The notes under the pieces: model-generated | The model's input: the letters and a program-made list of their open reading frames with translations, nothing else | Told to the model about the DNA's origin: nothing | Database searches by the model: none | Translations under genes and position numbers: made by a program | Shown here: positions 36,196-44,075 of the stretch, one piece after another | Numbering within the stretch: position 1 is the stretch's first letter | Layout: each line of letters opens with the position of its first letter | NCBI RefSeq assembly: GCF_019929185.1 | Contig: NZ_JAHZPC010000003.1 | Span: 1-64,000, forward strand | DNA length: 64,000 nt | Source of the DNA: Streptococcus parasanguinis | Lineage (GTDB): Bacteria > Bacillota > Bacilli > Lactobacillales > Streptococcaceae | Direction: 5' to 3'

Positions 36196-36864
36196 CTACT
36201 TGACTTTGGCTTTAAAAGAGATGATTGGGGAATAAAAAATTAAATTTCCAGCTGATAAAAATAGAAATGATGAGATTAATAGACCAAAATGTATTATAAA
36301 ATTGGGCTCAAAGTTTATTAAAATTGCATAACATACTGCAATGAACATGACTATAAGAAAAGTTACATATATTAGAGGTAATAGTATATTTTTTATATAT
36401 TCAGGAAAGCAATACACTTTTCGAGGTGTTTTATCTGCCACAATTTCATGCATCCCTTCCCCTCTACTCATCCAAATCCGAAGTCCCACTACAAAAATTA
36501 AAATCAACATCATCAAGGATAGATTAAGCAAGTGAGAGGTAAAATTGAGGTATTTTTCTATTGGAAACGCCCTTGCTAATAGCATAGAGGTTACACCTAG
36601 ACCAACCGATGCCCTCCCGATATTATTATTCACTAAACTCTGATGCTTCTTGTCTCTCTCAAACACTTTTGGAGCTAGGACTTCTACTTCAGCCTCTGTT
36701 AGCTGATAGGCTTTATGAGGGATAAAATAAACAAACCACGGAAGAAAATAGGTGATGATAATTGGCCGATCGACTTCCATCAAATACCACACCCCATCGA
36801 CTTTTAACAAATGGTAGCGAAAGTTCATTTTCGGCAACCGTTCGATTTTTGCTAGTTTAAACAT
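36196..36864 (-). CDS. DUF443 family membrane protein (TsaI-like immunity family), copy 2
   Basis: 222 residues. The N-terminal 75 residues (MFKLAKIERLPKMNFRYHLL and the Arg-Pro-Ile-Ile turn) are nearly identical to those of the neighbouring copy. About five hydrophobic segments follow. This is the DUF443 / tandem five-transmembrane pattern. In Staphylococcus aureus, DUF443 proteins include TsaI, which protects against the membrane-depolarising T7SS toxin TspA. Here no TspA-like gene is adjacent, so this would be an orphan immunity gene. The middle helices differ strongly from copy 1, as expected if they recognise different toxins. Confidence 0.7.
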   Translation of the reverse strand: MFKLAKIERLPKMNFRYHLLKVDGVWYLMEVDRPIIITYFLPWFVYFIPHKAYQLTEAEVEVLAPKVFERDKKHQSLVNNNIGRASVGLGVTSMLLARAFPIEKYLNFTSHLLNLSLMMLILIFVVGLRIWMSRGEGMHEIVADKTPRKVYCFPEYIKNILLPLIYVTFLIVMFIAVCYAILINFEPNFIIHFGLLISSFLFLSAGNLIFYSPIISFKAKVK

Positions 36865-36896
36865 AGATCATCCTTTCTTGACATTTACACTTTTTC

Positions 36897-37565
36897 CTAT
36901 TTTTTAGTTTTTGCCTTATAATCCTCGCCTGAAGCATATAATAATAAATTACCATGTGATAAAAAAACCAATGAAAAAGCAAATAAGGCCACATGAAGAA
37001 TTAGATTGGGTTTACCGGTACTCAGAACAAAGCAAAATGATACAACTGAAAGAAATAAAGCCAATGTTACTAATAGAAGATTTTTTAGTAGTAACCTAAA
37101 TCTTACTGGGCGACAATACATTTTTTTAGCTTTCTTGGAAGACTTTATGACCGACTCTTTTTTCCCAATACTGATCCAAATGCGAATTCCAAAAGCAATG
37201 ATTAGAACAAGGATCATTAGCACTAGATTCAGTAGATGGGAAGTAAAATATAAATAATCCTCTATCAGAAAAGCTCTACCTAGTAAAACTGCTAAGGAAC
37301 CAGCACCAAGTGTTGAAATCCCTGCTTTAGTCTGAGTTGAAAGTATGTTCTTATCTCTTTTAAGAACTTTCGGAGCTATTGCTTCTACTTCATCCTCTGT
37401 TAGCTGATAACCTTTATGAGGGATAAAATAGGTAAACCATGGAAGAAAATAGGTGATGATAATTGGTCGATCGACGTCCATTAAATACCATTCATTCTCT
37501 ACTTTTAACAAACGATATCGAAAATTCATTTTCGGCAAACGATCGATTTTTGCTGGTTTAAACAT
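36897..37565 (-). CDS. DUF443 family membrane protein (TsaI-like immunity family), copy 1
   Basis: 222 residues, the same length and plan as copy 2: conserved soluble N-terminus (MFKPAKIDRLPKMNFRYRLL, LTEDEVEAIAPKVLKRDK), then about five membrane helices. It is the first gene of a three-gene unit behind the promoter at 37646-37674, with copy 2 starting 32 bp after its stop. Assignment to DUF443 is by pattern recall; the immunity role is carried over from S. aureus TsaI. Confidence 0.7.
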   Translation of the reverse strand: MFKPAKIDRLPKMNFRYRLLKVENEWYLMDVDRPIIITYFLPWFTYFIPHKGYQLTEDEVEAIAPKVLKRDKNILSTQTKAGISTLGAGSLAVLLGRAFLIEDYLYFTSHLLNLVLMILVLIIAFGIRIWISIGKKESVIKSSKKAKKMYCRPVRFRLLLKNLLLVTLALFLSVVSFCFVLSTGKPNLILHVALFAFSLVFLSHGNLLLYASGEDYKAKTKK

Positions 37566-37645
37566 AGATTGATCTTACTTTCTATACTATTTTATTCTTA
37601 GACAGTCATAATTATATTATTTATTCATAAAAGAACATACCATCC

Positions 37646-37674
37646 ATCATACCTGATTTTACTTTGATGATCAA
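37646..37674 (-). promoter_or_regulatory. Promoter module P1 upstream of the DUF443 operon
   Basis: TTGATC (37674-37669), spacer ATCAAAGTAAAATCAGG, then TATGAT (37651-37646). The spacer, not only the hexamers, is shared with promoters at 57003-57031 and 52497-52525. Confidence 0.75.
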
Positions 37675-37684
37675 GTTTTGACCA

Positions 37685-37722
37685 AAAAAAGTATCCAACT
37701 TCTTAGCAGTTGGATACTTTTT
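37685..37722. terminator. Strong hairpin terminator between pepS and the DUF443 operon
   Basis: AAGTATCCAACT and its complement surround a TCTTAGC loop, with A- and T-runs on both sides. On the minus strand it ends read-through from pepS just before promoter P1. Confidence 0.88.
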
Positions 37723-37736
37723 ACTCTATTATTTTT

Positions 37737-37920
37737 TGGGCACAGGGGTTGATGGCTCAAAACACTGTTTTGAGGTAGTAGATAGGGATTGCGAAGCAAG
37801 GCCCCTTCTTAATCAACTGTGCGGGGGTACTAAAAAGGTCCTGCGGACCTTTTTTGCCCGAGCCTTAAAACCGAAAAGCGAGGTAGAAATCAAACTCTTC
37901 GAGTTACTGATTTCTGTTTT
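37737..37920. repeat. BOX-like composite repeat downstream of pepS
   Basis: It contains GGCTCAAAACACTGTTTTGAGG followed by TAGTAGATAG, which resembles the boxC end of pneumococcal BOX elements. A perfect terminator-like hairpin lies at 37832-37854 (AAAAAGGTCC/GGACCTTTTT), and a further hairpin at 37885-37915 (AGAAATCA/TGATTTCT). A related GAAAAGCGA segment recurs at about 39560-39600. No gene lies in this stretch. Confidence 0.6.
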
Positions 37921-37925
37921 GCTCC

Positions 37926-39167
37926 CTATATTGCCCAATCTCCGTTGCGGAAGACTGGGACACGGGTGTCGTCTTCTCGGATGCCGTCGATATTCATTTG
38001 GCTTGAGCCGATCATGAAGTCGACGTGGACGTCTGAGCGGTTGAGGCCGGCTGCTTCGAGTTCTTCTTCTGTGAACTCTGCACCACCTTCTACGCTAGTT
38101 GCATAGGCTGCTCCGATGGCCAAGTGGTTAGAGGCATTTTCATCAAAGAGGGTATTAAAGAAGGTAATACCTGATTGGGAAATTGGGCTTGGATCTGGTA
38201 CGAGGGCACATTCACCCAAGGCACGCGCTCCCTTGTTTTTGAAGACCAAATCTTTCATGACTTGATCGCCTTTTTCTGCTGTGATATCTACGATTTCTCC
38301 ATTTTCAAAGGTCACTTTGATCCCTTCGATAATGTTTCCATTGTAGCTAAGCGGTTTTGTAGAAGTTACATAGCCTTCTGCACGACGGAAGTCAGGAGCT
38401 GTAAAGACCTCTTCTGTCGGCATGTTTGGCAAGAAGCTTTCACCTTGGGCATTGATGGCTCCGGCAGATTCCCAGACGTGGTTCTTCGGCAAGCCAAGAG
38501 TCAAATCAGTCCCAGGAGCTGTGTAATGAAGGGCTGAAAATTGTTCCTTATTCAGTGTATCTGCCTTGCTCTTGAGAATAGCAGCATGCTCTTCCCAAGC
38601 CTTGACTGGATCTTCTTCGTACACCCGGCAAGTCTTGAAGATTTGATCCCACAGGAGATCCACTGCTTCTTCGTCGCTCGCCGCATTTGGGAAGACCTTT
38701 TTCGCCCATTCTAAACCTGCTGCCGCAGCAACTGTCCAGCTGACCTTATTAGACTGAGTAGCGATGCGCATTGGTTTCATGGCCATGCCCAAAGCCTTAG
38801 CAGAAGCAGAAAGCTTCTCTGCCTCGACACCATTTAAGGCACCTGGATCAGATGAACGCACACCCAAACGACTGGCCTTGTGTTCCAAGAGGTAGTTCAT
38901 CTCTGCAATCTTGTAGTCAGGCACGTTGTCCAAGCGATCCATCGGTGCATGGAGGAATTTTTCCCGGGTAGTGAAATCATCTGCCCATTGGACAATCACT
39001 TCGTGCGCCCCCAAAGCATAGGCTTCCTTCACAATCAAGTGAGCCAATTCTCTTTGTTCCACATCGATGTTCAAAGCCAAGGTATGGCCTGGTTGCACGT
39101 TGATGCCGTTCGCCACCAACAATTTAGCGTATTTTTCGAGGTTTTCTTTAAAATTTGGTAAAACCAT
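37926..39167 (-). CDS. pepS: M29 family aminopeptidase PepS
   Basis: 413 residues from the ATG at 39167 (MVLPNFKENLEKYAKLLV), which is preceded by GAAGGAG. The ATG at 39182 overlaps that ribosome binding site. M29 features include ALNIDVEQRELAHLIVKEAY, the metal-site Glu in FENGEIVDITAEKG, LGECALVPDPSPIS, NHLAIGAAYATS and the closing HVDFMIGSSQMNIDGI. It removes N-terminal residues, with a preference for Arg and aromatics in the well-studied streptococcal enzyme. Confidence 0.93.
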   Translation of the reverse strand: MVLPNFKENLEKYAKLLVANGINVQPGHTLALNIDVEQRELAHLIVKEAYALGAHEVIVQWADDFTTREKFLHAPMDRLDNVPDYKIAEMNYLLEHKASRLGVRSSDPGALNGVEAEKLSASAKALGMAMKPMRIATQSNKVSWTVAAAAGLEWAKKVFPNAASDEEAVDLLWDQIFKTCRVYEEDPVKAWEEHAAILKSKADTLNKEQFSALHYTAPGTDLTLGLPKNHVWESAGAINAQGESFLPNMPTEEVFTAPDFRRAEGYVTSTKPLSYNGNIIEGIKVTFENGEIVDITAEKGDQVMKDLVFKNKGARALGECALVPDPSPISQSGITFFNTLFDENASNHLAIGAAYATSVEGGAEFTEEELEAAGLNRSDVHVDFMIGSSQMNIDGIREDDTRVPVFRNGDWAI

Positions 39168-39201
39168 TGTTTTCTCCTTCATAAGTGAATAATCTTCTCC
39201 T

Positions 39202-39210
39202 AGTATACCA
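39202..39210 (-). promoter_or_regulatory. Extended -10 promoter of pepS
   Basis: TGG-TATACT on the minus strand lies about 35 bp before the start codon. Confidence 0.55.
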
Positions 39211-39349
39211 CAAGTCCATGTAGAATTCTTTTAGAACATAAACAACCTTTTTTAATATAAGATAGGTTAAGTGATTCTGAAAAGAAATAAAAATGAGTCC
39301 TTTTTAGAACAAATCAAGAAATACCGAAACTTTCCGCTGTGAGAAAAGT

Positions 39350-39524
39350 GAGAGTGGGACAGAAATCGGTTATTCGTTAGAATTCGATTTCGTCGTCCCA
39401 CCTCCGCACAGTTGAGTAGGGCTGTAAAAGCTGATGAAATCAGCGTAGTAGAGCCCACTCAACCACTGCGTCTTGCTCGACAATCCAAAAATAATTGAGA
39501 GGCTAGGACTTTTGTCCCAGCCTC
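39350..39524 (-). repeat. 176-bp repeat, copy C
   Basis: One substitution and one indel-scale difference from copy A, same orientation and the same three hairpins. It lies between pepS and the AAA ATPase gene. From here to 39610 there is a short hairpin (AAAACAGTTTGGGAAACTGTTTT near 39544-39566) and the GAAAAGCGA segment, but no gene. Confidence 0.9.
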
Positions 39525-39610
39525 ACTCGGAATTATTGAGAGTAAAACAGTTTGGGAAACTGTTTTAGCCTGAGCCCAAAAATTGAAAAGCGAAGGGGCT
39601 CAAAACGAAT

Positions 39611-39720
39611 TGAACACGGGCTACGGATGGTGTCAAAAAGATAAGTTATCCTAGAATCAAAAGATTCTGCGTAAAACTTCCTATTTTGACTTTATCCGCA
39701 GACGCCCTTTGTATCTTGAT
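39611..39720 (-). repeat. 110-nt structured repeat, copy 4, downstream of the AAA ATPase gene
   Basis: It begins TCAAGATACAAAGGGCG on the minus strand, 80 bp after the ATPase stop, and ends GCCCGTGTTCAA. Helices: GGGC/GCCC, CGGAT/ATCCG, TCAAAA/TTTTTGA, AAGTT/AACTT and AGAATC/GATTCT, again in the same order with the same unpaired ATAGGA and TAGGA. The stretch 39721-39799 holds a small hairpin GAAGACTTTGTCTTC and no gene. Confidence 0.8.
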
Positions 39721-39799
39721 TTAGTCATGGAACTTCGTAGAAGTTCGCTGACGTCCGTACTCACCTAAGGAAAGTTTCTAAGAAGACTTTGTCTTCAGC

Positions 39800-42652
39800 T
39801 TAAGGAAGAACATAACCTTGATCATCCACGGTATGGGGTTGTTCAGAATTGCTATTCTCTCTCAAAGCTTCCAAATCTTGATCCAAAATGGAATTGTAGT
39901 CTGTACTACCTTCACGGGTTACCCGAGTTGATACTTGACGCAAGAGTTTTTCATTAAGATTGCGAACCCAGCGACCATTACTATGGTCATTAGCACGCAT
40001 ATAATTCCCTTTCACAATCTCTCCATAAAGGGCTTCATTGACCTGGTAACCTTGCTTACGCAATCCTAACAAACCGATCTCCACGATCTCATCTGGGCTG
40101 TAGTCTTCAAAATCAAATGTAGTTGGGATCCGGCTTTGTAGACCTGAATTGACCTGCAAGAAGTCGTGCATCTCTTTTGTGTAACCAGCAAAGATAATAA
40201 CGATATCGCGACGGTGGTCCTCCATAAATTTGAGGACTTCGTCCAAGGCTTCTTTCCCAAAATCGTCATTTAAACCGGTATAGAGCGTATAGGCCTCATC
40301 GATAAAGAGGACTCCACCCAGTGCACTTTCTAGGACTTCGCGCGTCTTCAAGGCTGTTTGACCTTGGTAGCCTCCAACCAGATTGCTCCGGGATACTTCG
40401 ATGAACTTCTTCTGCTTGATAACCCCCTTTTGGAAGAGGATATTACCCAAAATGCGGGCCACAGTCGTTTTCCCTGTACCAGGATTTCCAAGAAAGAGAG
40501 AGTGCAAGGTCGTATCTTCGACGATGCCACCTTGTTCAGCCCGTTTTTGGTTGAACTCAGCCATGGCCACGAATTGTTCGACTTGCTCTTTCACCTTGGC
40601 AATTCCAACCAGACGGTTGAGGGCAGCCATCCCATCTTCTTCCTTGTCTGCTCCCGCTTGATACTTGCCTTGGTTAAGGACAGCATCGATATCGCTATTG
40701 AGGATGGTCTCAATATCGTCAGAACCTTGGGCCACCACCCGATCCGCCATGGTCTTGGTCAATTGCTCATCCAGGTTCCGGATCCAACGACCATTGCTCT
40801 TATCTAGCGAGCCATCATAAGCCCGCTTAACGTGCCGCGCATAGTAATCCCGGTCTTCGAGTTTGTAGTCTCCTTTGCTTAGGATCATTTCACCCAGTTG
40901 GACAATCTCATCTCCTGTGAAATCTTCAAAGATGAAATTATTTGGCACCCGAGAACGAAGGCCTGGATTGGTCTTTAAGAACTCCTCCATTTCCTTGGTA
41001 TAGCCGGCAAAGATAATCATGATGTCGTCACGATTGTCCTCCATAAATTTGAGGATGGTATTGATCGCCTCGATCCCAAAGTCCGCACCGCTGTCCTTTT
41101 TATCCAAACTATAGGCTTCATCGATAAAAAGGATGCCTCCTCGCGCTTTTTCAAGCAGGGCTTGGGTCTGTTCAGCAGTTCCTCCAATATTCGAAGAGAT
41201 CAGATCGGACTCCGTTGCTTCCACGAAACGGAATTCTTCCCCTGAGAGGACACCCGCATCAAAGAGCACTTGTCCCAACAGACGGGCTACAGTCGTTTTC
41301 CCTGTACCAGGATTTCCCATAAAGGCAGCGTGAAGGGTTTGCTTTTCAGGAGCCTTCCCACTGGCGATTCGTTTCTTGTTAAATTCCACCATGTTGATCA
41401 TTTTCTTGATCTCATGTTTGACTTTTTCAAGACCAATCAGGCTATTGAGTTCTTGAAGAGCATCTTGTTTCTTCTCTGGTCCAGAGTCTCTTGCGGTGGT
41501 TGAAGCCACCGTTGCATCCGTTGTCTGTCCCGTAGGAACGACTTGCGCATTGCCCTTCGCCACTTCTCTGCCAACAAGATAGTCACAGTCATCCTCGATT
41601 TCCTTGGTCAGATCACGCGCATCGCCCTGCCTATAGGTCAGGGTGCCCACCTTCGCAAAGGCTCCACCTTGAAGCCGTATATTAGGATCCGCAATCTTAT
41701 GACAAATCATATGCTCAGCCATCAGCACTCCATCATCAAAAACGCCAAATGAAATGGTTTGGGCATTCTCATTCAAGAAAGTCGTTTCTCCAGTCAAAGA
41801 AGCAAAGGACTCTTCATAGACGCATAAACATTCTGAAAATGTCGCTTGGTGAGCTCGGATCATACTATTGTATGAATTGATGGAGGTCATACGATCCGAA
41901 TCCGAATTGAATTGAACATTGTTGTCAAGACAGATTCCAGTTCCTGTAGGCAACTCTATTTTACAGTTTTCAGATTCCCAGATGACATTCCTCAACCAAA
42001 CTGGTGGAAAATCATTTTCCAGATCTCCACCTGTAATCGTTGAATTTTTTGCGATCACTTCTGAGTCCTTGGCATGGATCGTATTATTCCCAAATTTTTC
42101 AATATGGACATTTTCCAAGGTCAACTTGGAGCCTTCGTTTAGCTTTATTTTAGAAAAAATCGTTGAATTGCGAATGGACAATTCCGAAGCGGACATACCG
42201 ATGGTACTTTGGTGTTTTTCCGGAACCTTCATTCCGACTCCTTCCAAAGTCATTTTCGAATGCGTATCCATATAGATAAAAAATTCATTATTTGTTGGAG
42301 TGGTTGCTTCAAAATAGACCTGTTTACAGGTGATGTCTGAGCCATTCCATAAGATCAAAGTAGTATAATTTCCACCAACTTTAAACCACAAGTCTTCAAA
42401 CGTCACCTGAACTCCTTCTACAAATCGGAAGGAAGCCTCAATGATGTTGTTAAACATGCGCCCATTGCCATTTGGATTTGGGACCACATGCCCCACGAAA
42501 TGAAGGTTTTTGTCGATCTCAATCACTTTATTTGTCGGCCATTGAAAGACATACCCATTTTCAAACTCGATGGTATCCCCATTCTGCGCTTTTTCAAGCG
42601 CATCCATAAAGTTCCAACTATTATTGTAAGGCCCTACTAAATATCTTGCCAC
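39800..42652 (-). CDS. Beta-helix protein with two CbxX/EccA-type AAA+ ATPase domains
   Basis: 950 residues from a GTG start (MARYLVGPYNNSW). Residues about 1-350 show the repeating short-strand pattern of a parallel right-handed beta-helix (ELSIRNSTIF, SKLTLENVHI, SEVIAKNSTI). After a linker come two CbxX/CfxQ AAA+ domains. Walker A is GNPGTGKT at 446-453 and 722-729; Walker B is ILFIDEA at 507-513 and VLFIDEA at 781-787. Both domains carry the GRWIRNL/GRWVRNL sensor region. This AAA class includes EccA of mycobacterial ESX systems. Stand-alone T7SS-linked relatives occur in streptococci, so a link with the T7SS about 10-20 kb away is plausible but indirect. The promoter at 42688-42717 is its own. 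Confidence 0.8.
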   Translation of the reverse strand: MARYLVGPYNNSWNFMDALEKAQNGDTIEFENGYVFQWPTNKVIEIDKNLHFVGHVVPNPNGNGRMFNNIIEASFRFVEGVQVTFEDLWFKVGGNYTTLILWNGSDITCKQVYFEATTPTNNEFFIYMDTHSKMTLEGVGMKVPEKHQSTIGMSASELSIRNSTIFSKIKLNEGSKLTLENVHIEKFGNNTIHAKDSEVIAKNSTITGGDLENDFPPVWLRNVIWESENCKIELPTGTGICLDNNVQFNSDSDRMTSINSYNSMIRAHQATFSECLCVYEESFASLTGETTFLNENAQTISFGVFDDGVLMAEHMICHKIADPNIRLQGGAFAKVGTLTYRQGDARDLTKEIEDDCDYLVGREVAKGNAQVVPTGQTTDATVASTTARDSGPEKKQDALQELNSLIGLEKVKHEIKKMINMVEFNKKRIASGKAPEKQTLHAAFMGNPGTGKTTVARLLGQVLFDAGVLSGEEFRFVEATESDLISSNIGGTAEQTQALLEKARGGILFIDEAYSLDKKDSGADFGIEAINTILKFMEDNRDDIMIIFAGYTKEMEEFLKTNPGLRSRVPNNFIFEDFTGDEIVQLGEMILSKGDYKLEDRDYYARHVKRAYDGSLDKSNGRWIRNLDEQLTKTMADRVVAQGSDDIETILNSDIDAVLNQGKYQAGADKEEDGMAALNRLVGIAKVKEQVEQFVAMAEFNQKRAEQGGIVEDTTLHSLFLGNPGTGKTTVARILGNILFQKGVIKQKKFIEVSRSNLVGGYQGQTALKTREVLESALGGVLFIDEAYTLYTGLNDDFGKEALDEVLKFMEDHRRDIVIIFAGYTKEMHDFLQVNSGLQSRIPTTFDFEDYSPDEIVEIGLLGLRKQGYQVNEALYGEIVKGNYMRANDHSNGRWVRNLNEKLLRQVSTRVTREGSTDYNSILDQDLEALRENSNSEQPHTVDDQGYVLP

Positions 42653-42687
42653 GCGCTTTTCCTCTGTTTCATTTTTTCTGTTTCCTT

Positions 42688-42719
42688 GTTATAAACACTT
42701 GTTACTAAAAATTGTAACA
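42688..42719 (-). promoter_or_regulatory. Promoter of the AAA ATPase gene with an inverted repeat
   Basis: TTACAA (42717-42712), an 18-bp spacer and TATAAC (42693-42688). TGTTAC (42700-42705) and GTAACA (42714-42719) form a dyad with 8 bp between, covering the -35 and spacer: a candidate operator. Confidence 0.55.
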
Positions 42720-42763
42720 CAATCCAGTGCCAAAGAAAACACTTATCAGATCTAAAAGGACTG

Positions 42764-42795
42764 AAAAACCTCTATTTTCAACAGGAAAATAGAGG
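42764..42795 (-). terminator. Terminator after the 49-residue membrane protein gene
   Basis: An 11-bp perfect stem (CCTCTATTTTC and complement) with a 5-nt loop and TTTTT following on the minus strand, 8 bp past the stop. Confidence 0.88.
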
Positions 42796-42802
42796 CTGTC
42801 AG

Positions 42803-42952
42803 TTAATCTTTCAAGGCTGAAAATAAGCCGGCTAGAGCAATCGCTCCTGAGATCATCGCGGTGGAAAGGAGCAGCACATTGTCTGCCACCTCTAGCTTGT
42901 ACTCAAAGACTTTTTCAGCAGGTTTGTCTTCTGCAAAAATTTCTACCTTCAT
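42803..42952 (-). CDS. 49-residue single-pass membrane protein
   Basis: The frame begins MKVEIFAEDKPAEKVFEYKL and ends in a hydrophobic helix, NVLLLSTAMISGAIALAGLF, then SALKD. It has a good ribosome binding site (AAGGA, 7 bp upstream), lies 14 bp after the Imm26-like gene and is closed by a perfect terminator. Those signs support a real gene despite its size. The charged N-terminal half would be cytoplasmic or external with one anchor. No family recognised. Confidence 0.7.
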   Translation of the reverse strand: MKVEIFAEDKPAEKVFEYKLEVADNVLLLSTAMISGAIALAGLFSALKD

Positions 42953-42966
42953 ATTTCATTCCTTTC

Positions 42967-43644
42967 TTAGTTATCCTCCTCACCCAGATAGAGGCGTCGC
43001 GCCTCTGGGCTGTTGGTAAGAATATTGAGATAGTTTTCATACTCATCGGGCAGGGGCTTTCCTAATGAGATATCTAGCTCTGGATTCACATTTTTCCCAA
43101 AAAGAAAGCAGAGATAGAGACGTTCATTGAGCGTTGGAAAAACTTCGAGAGACATGAGCTCAGCCTGCCCTACTCGCTCCCAATCCTGTTCTTGTATATC
43201 TGGTAGGATATAGGCTTGGAAGAGTCCCATCAGAGGATTATCCACTGGTTGACCACTTTCCTTGTCCGCCTGAACCAAGGAAAGCCGTTGGCCAAAACCA
43301 GCTAATTGGCGCTCCCGTCCCTTCACCGAGACCGTAATTGGGTGCCCACCCATATGGCTATAAATCCATTCTTTGGGTAATCGATAATCTAACAGGGGCT
43401 CAAGGTCTTTGACAATCGTTACAGGACTAGAGCGTAGAAACTGACGAGTGACTGCTTTACAAAAGAGAATATTCTCCTCTTTCAAGGTCACTCCCTTCCA
43501 GCTATTTTCCTGCTTGAAATGGTTAAAAAACACTAGATAGGGCTCTCGCACCATTTGTGCTAAGACATAAACGCCGTTTCGTAGGCGAATGGAAATGACT
43601 TTCCCTGACTTCCAGGGTATTGCTCTTTTTTTCTTTTCTATCAT
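42967..43644 (-). CDS. Imm26-like protein (polymorphic-toxin immunity family)
   Basis: 225 residues, soluble, no signal peptide. The N-terminal half, KSGKVISIRLRNGVYVLAQMVREPYLVFFNHF, follows the Imm26 pattern of a basic patch, G-D/K-V-x-x-I, G-x-Y-x-x-A-Q and a small hydrophobic strand. Imm26 proteins neutralise toxins of contact-dependent or secreted systems. No toxin gene adjoins it, so it is probably an orphan immunity gene. The second half (from about residue 110) is unassigned. It forms a unit with the small membrane protein downstream. Confidence 0.55.
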   Translation of the reverse strand: MIEKKKRAIPWKSGKVISIRLRNGVYVLAQMVREPYLVFFNHFKQENSWKGVTLKEENILFCKAVTRQFLRSSPVTIVKDLEPLLDYRLPKEWIYSHMGGHPITVSVKGRERQLAGFGQRLSLVQADKESGQPVDNPLMGLFQAYILPDIQEQDWERVGQAELMSLEVFPTLNERLYLCFLFGKNVNPELDISLGKPLPDEYENYLNILTNSPEARRLYLGEEDN

Positions 43645-43711
43645 TAGCCAACCTCAAACCTCGCTTCATTGCTAACATAAAATATTTTTAAACTGTTTAT
43701 GATAACGAATC

Positions 43712-43975
43712 TTAAGTACGCAGGTCCTTCATCAAGTCTGAGACCGATTCAAAGGGCTGACTCAAATTTCGATTTTGCTCCACATCCGTTACGACTTGGA
43801 GCAACTTCTCATGATCGTCTAATTTAACATCAAAAGGTAAGCCCTGATATTGAATAGCCTGACGGAGGAAAATGTTGATAGCTGTTGTCATATCCATTCC
43901 CAAATGATTAAACACCAGTTGGGCCTGCTCCTTAACCTCACTATCCAAACAGATACTCATGCTCGTCTTTGACAT
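43712..43975 (-). CDS. RelB/DinJ-family antitoxin without an adjacent toxin
   Basis: 87 residues. The ribbon-helix-helix start TSMSICLDSEVKEQAQLVFNHLGMDMTTAINIFLRQA is the RelB/DinJ signature, followed by a toxin-binding tail. In complete systems a YafQ/RelE toxin gene follows closely. Here the next frame is the Imm26-like gene 67 bp away, and no 80-110-codon RelE-like frame is present on either side. It may be an orphan antitoxin or a regulator. A -10-like TAAAAT lies upstream. Confidence 0.8.
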   Translation of the reverse strand: MSKTSMSICLDSEVKEQAQLVFNHLGMDMTTAINIFLRQAIQYQGLPFDVKLDDHEKLLQVVTDVEQNRNLSQPFESVSDLMKDLRT

Positions 43976-44075
43976 ATTCTCACCTTCTTTCTATAGACTA
44001 TTTTAACAAAAAGAAGGTTATTGTAAATCCATTGGATATACGATAGCATCTTAAAATTGATATTCAAGGTAATTC

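Noticed and set aside
17188-39720. Repeats considered as insertion sequences or CRISPR units
   Set aside because: The elements are dispersed, lack any transposase frame and are not arranged as short regularly spaced units.
43645-43711. Search for the toxin partner of the RelB/DinJ protein
   Set aside because: The 67-bp gap is too short and the next gene does not look like RelE/YafQ, so a complete toxin-antitoxin system is not claimed.
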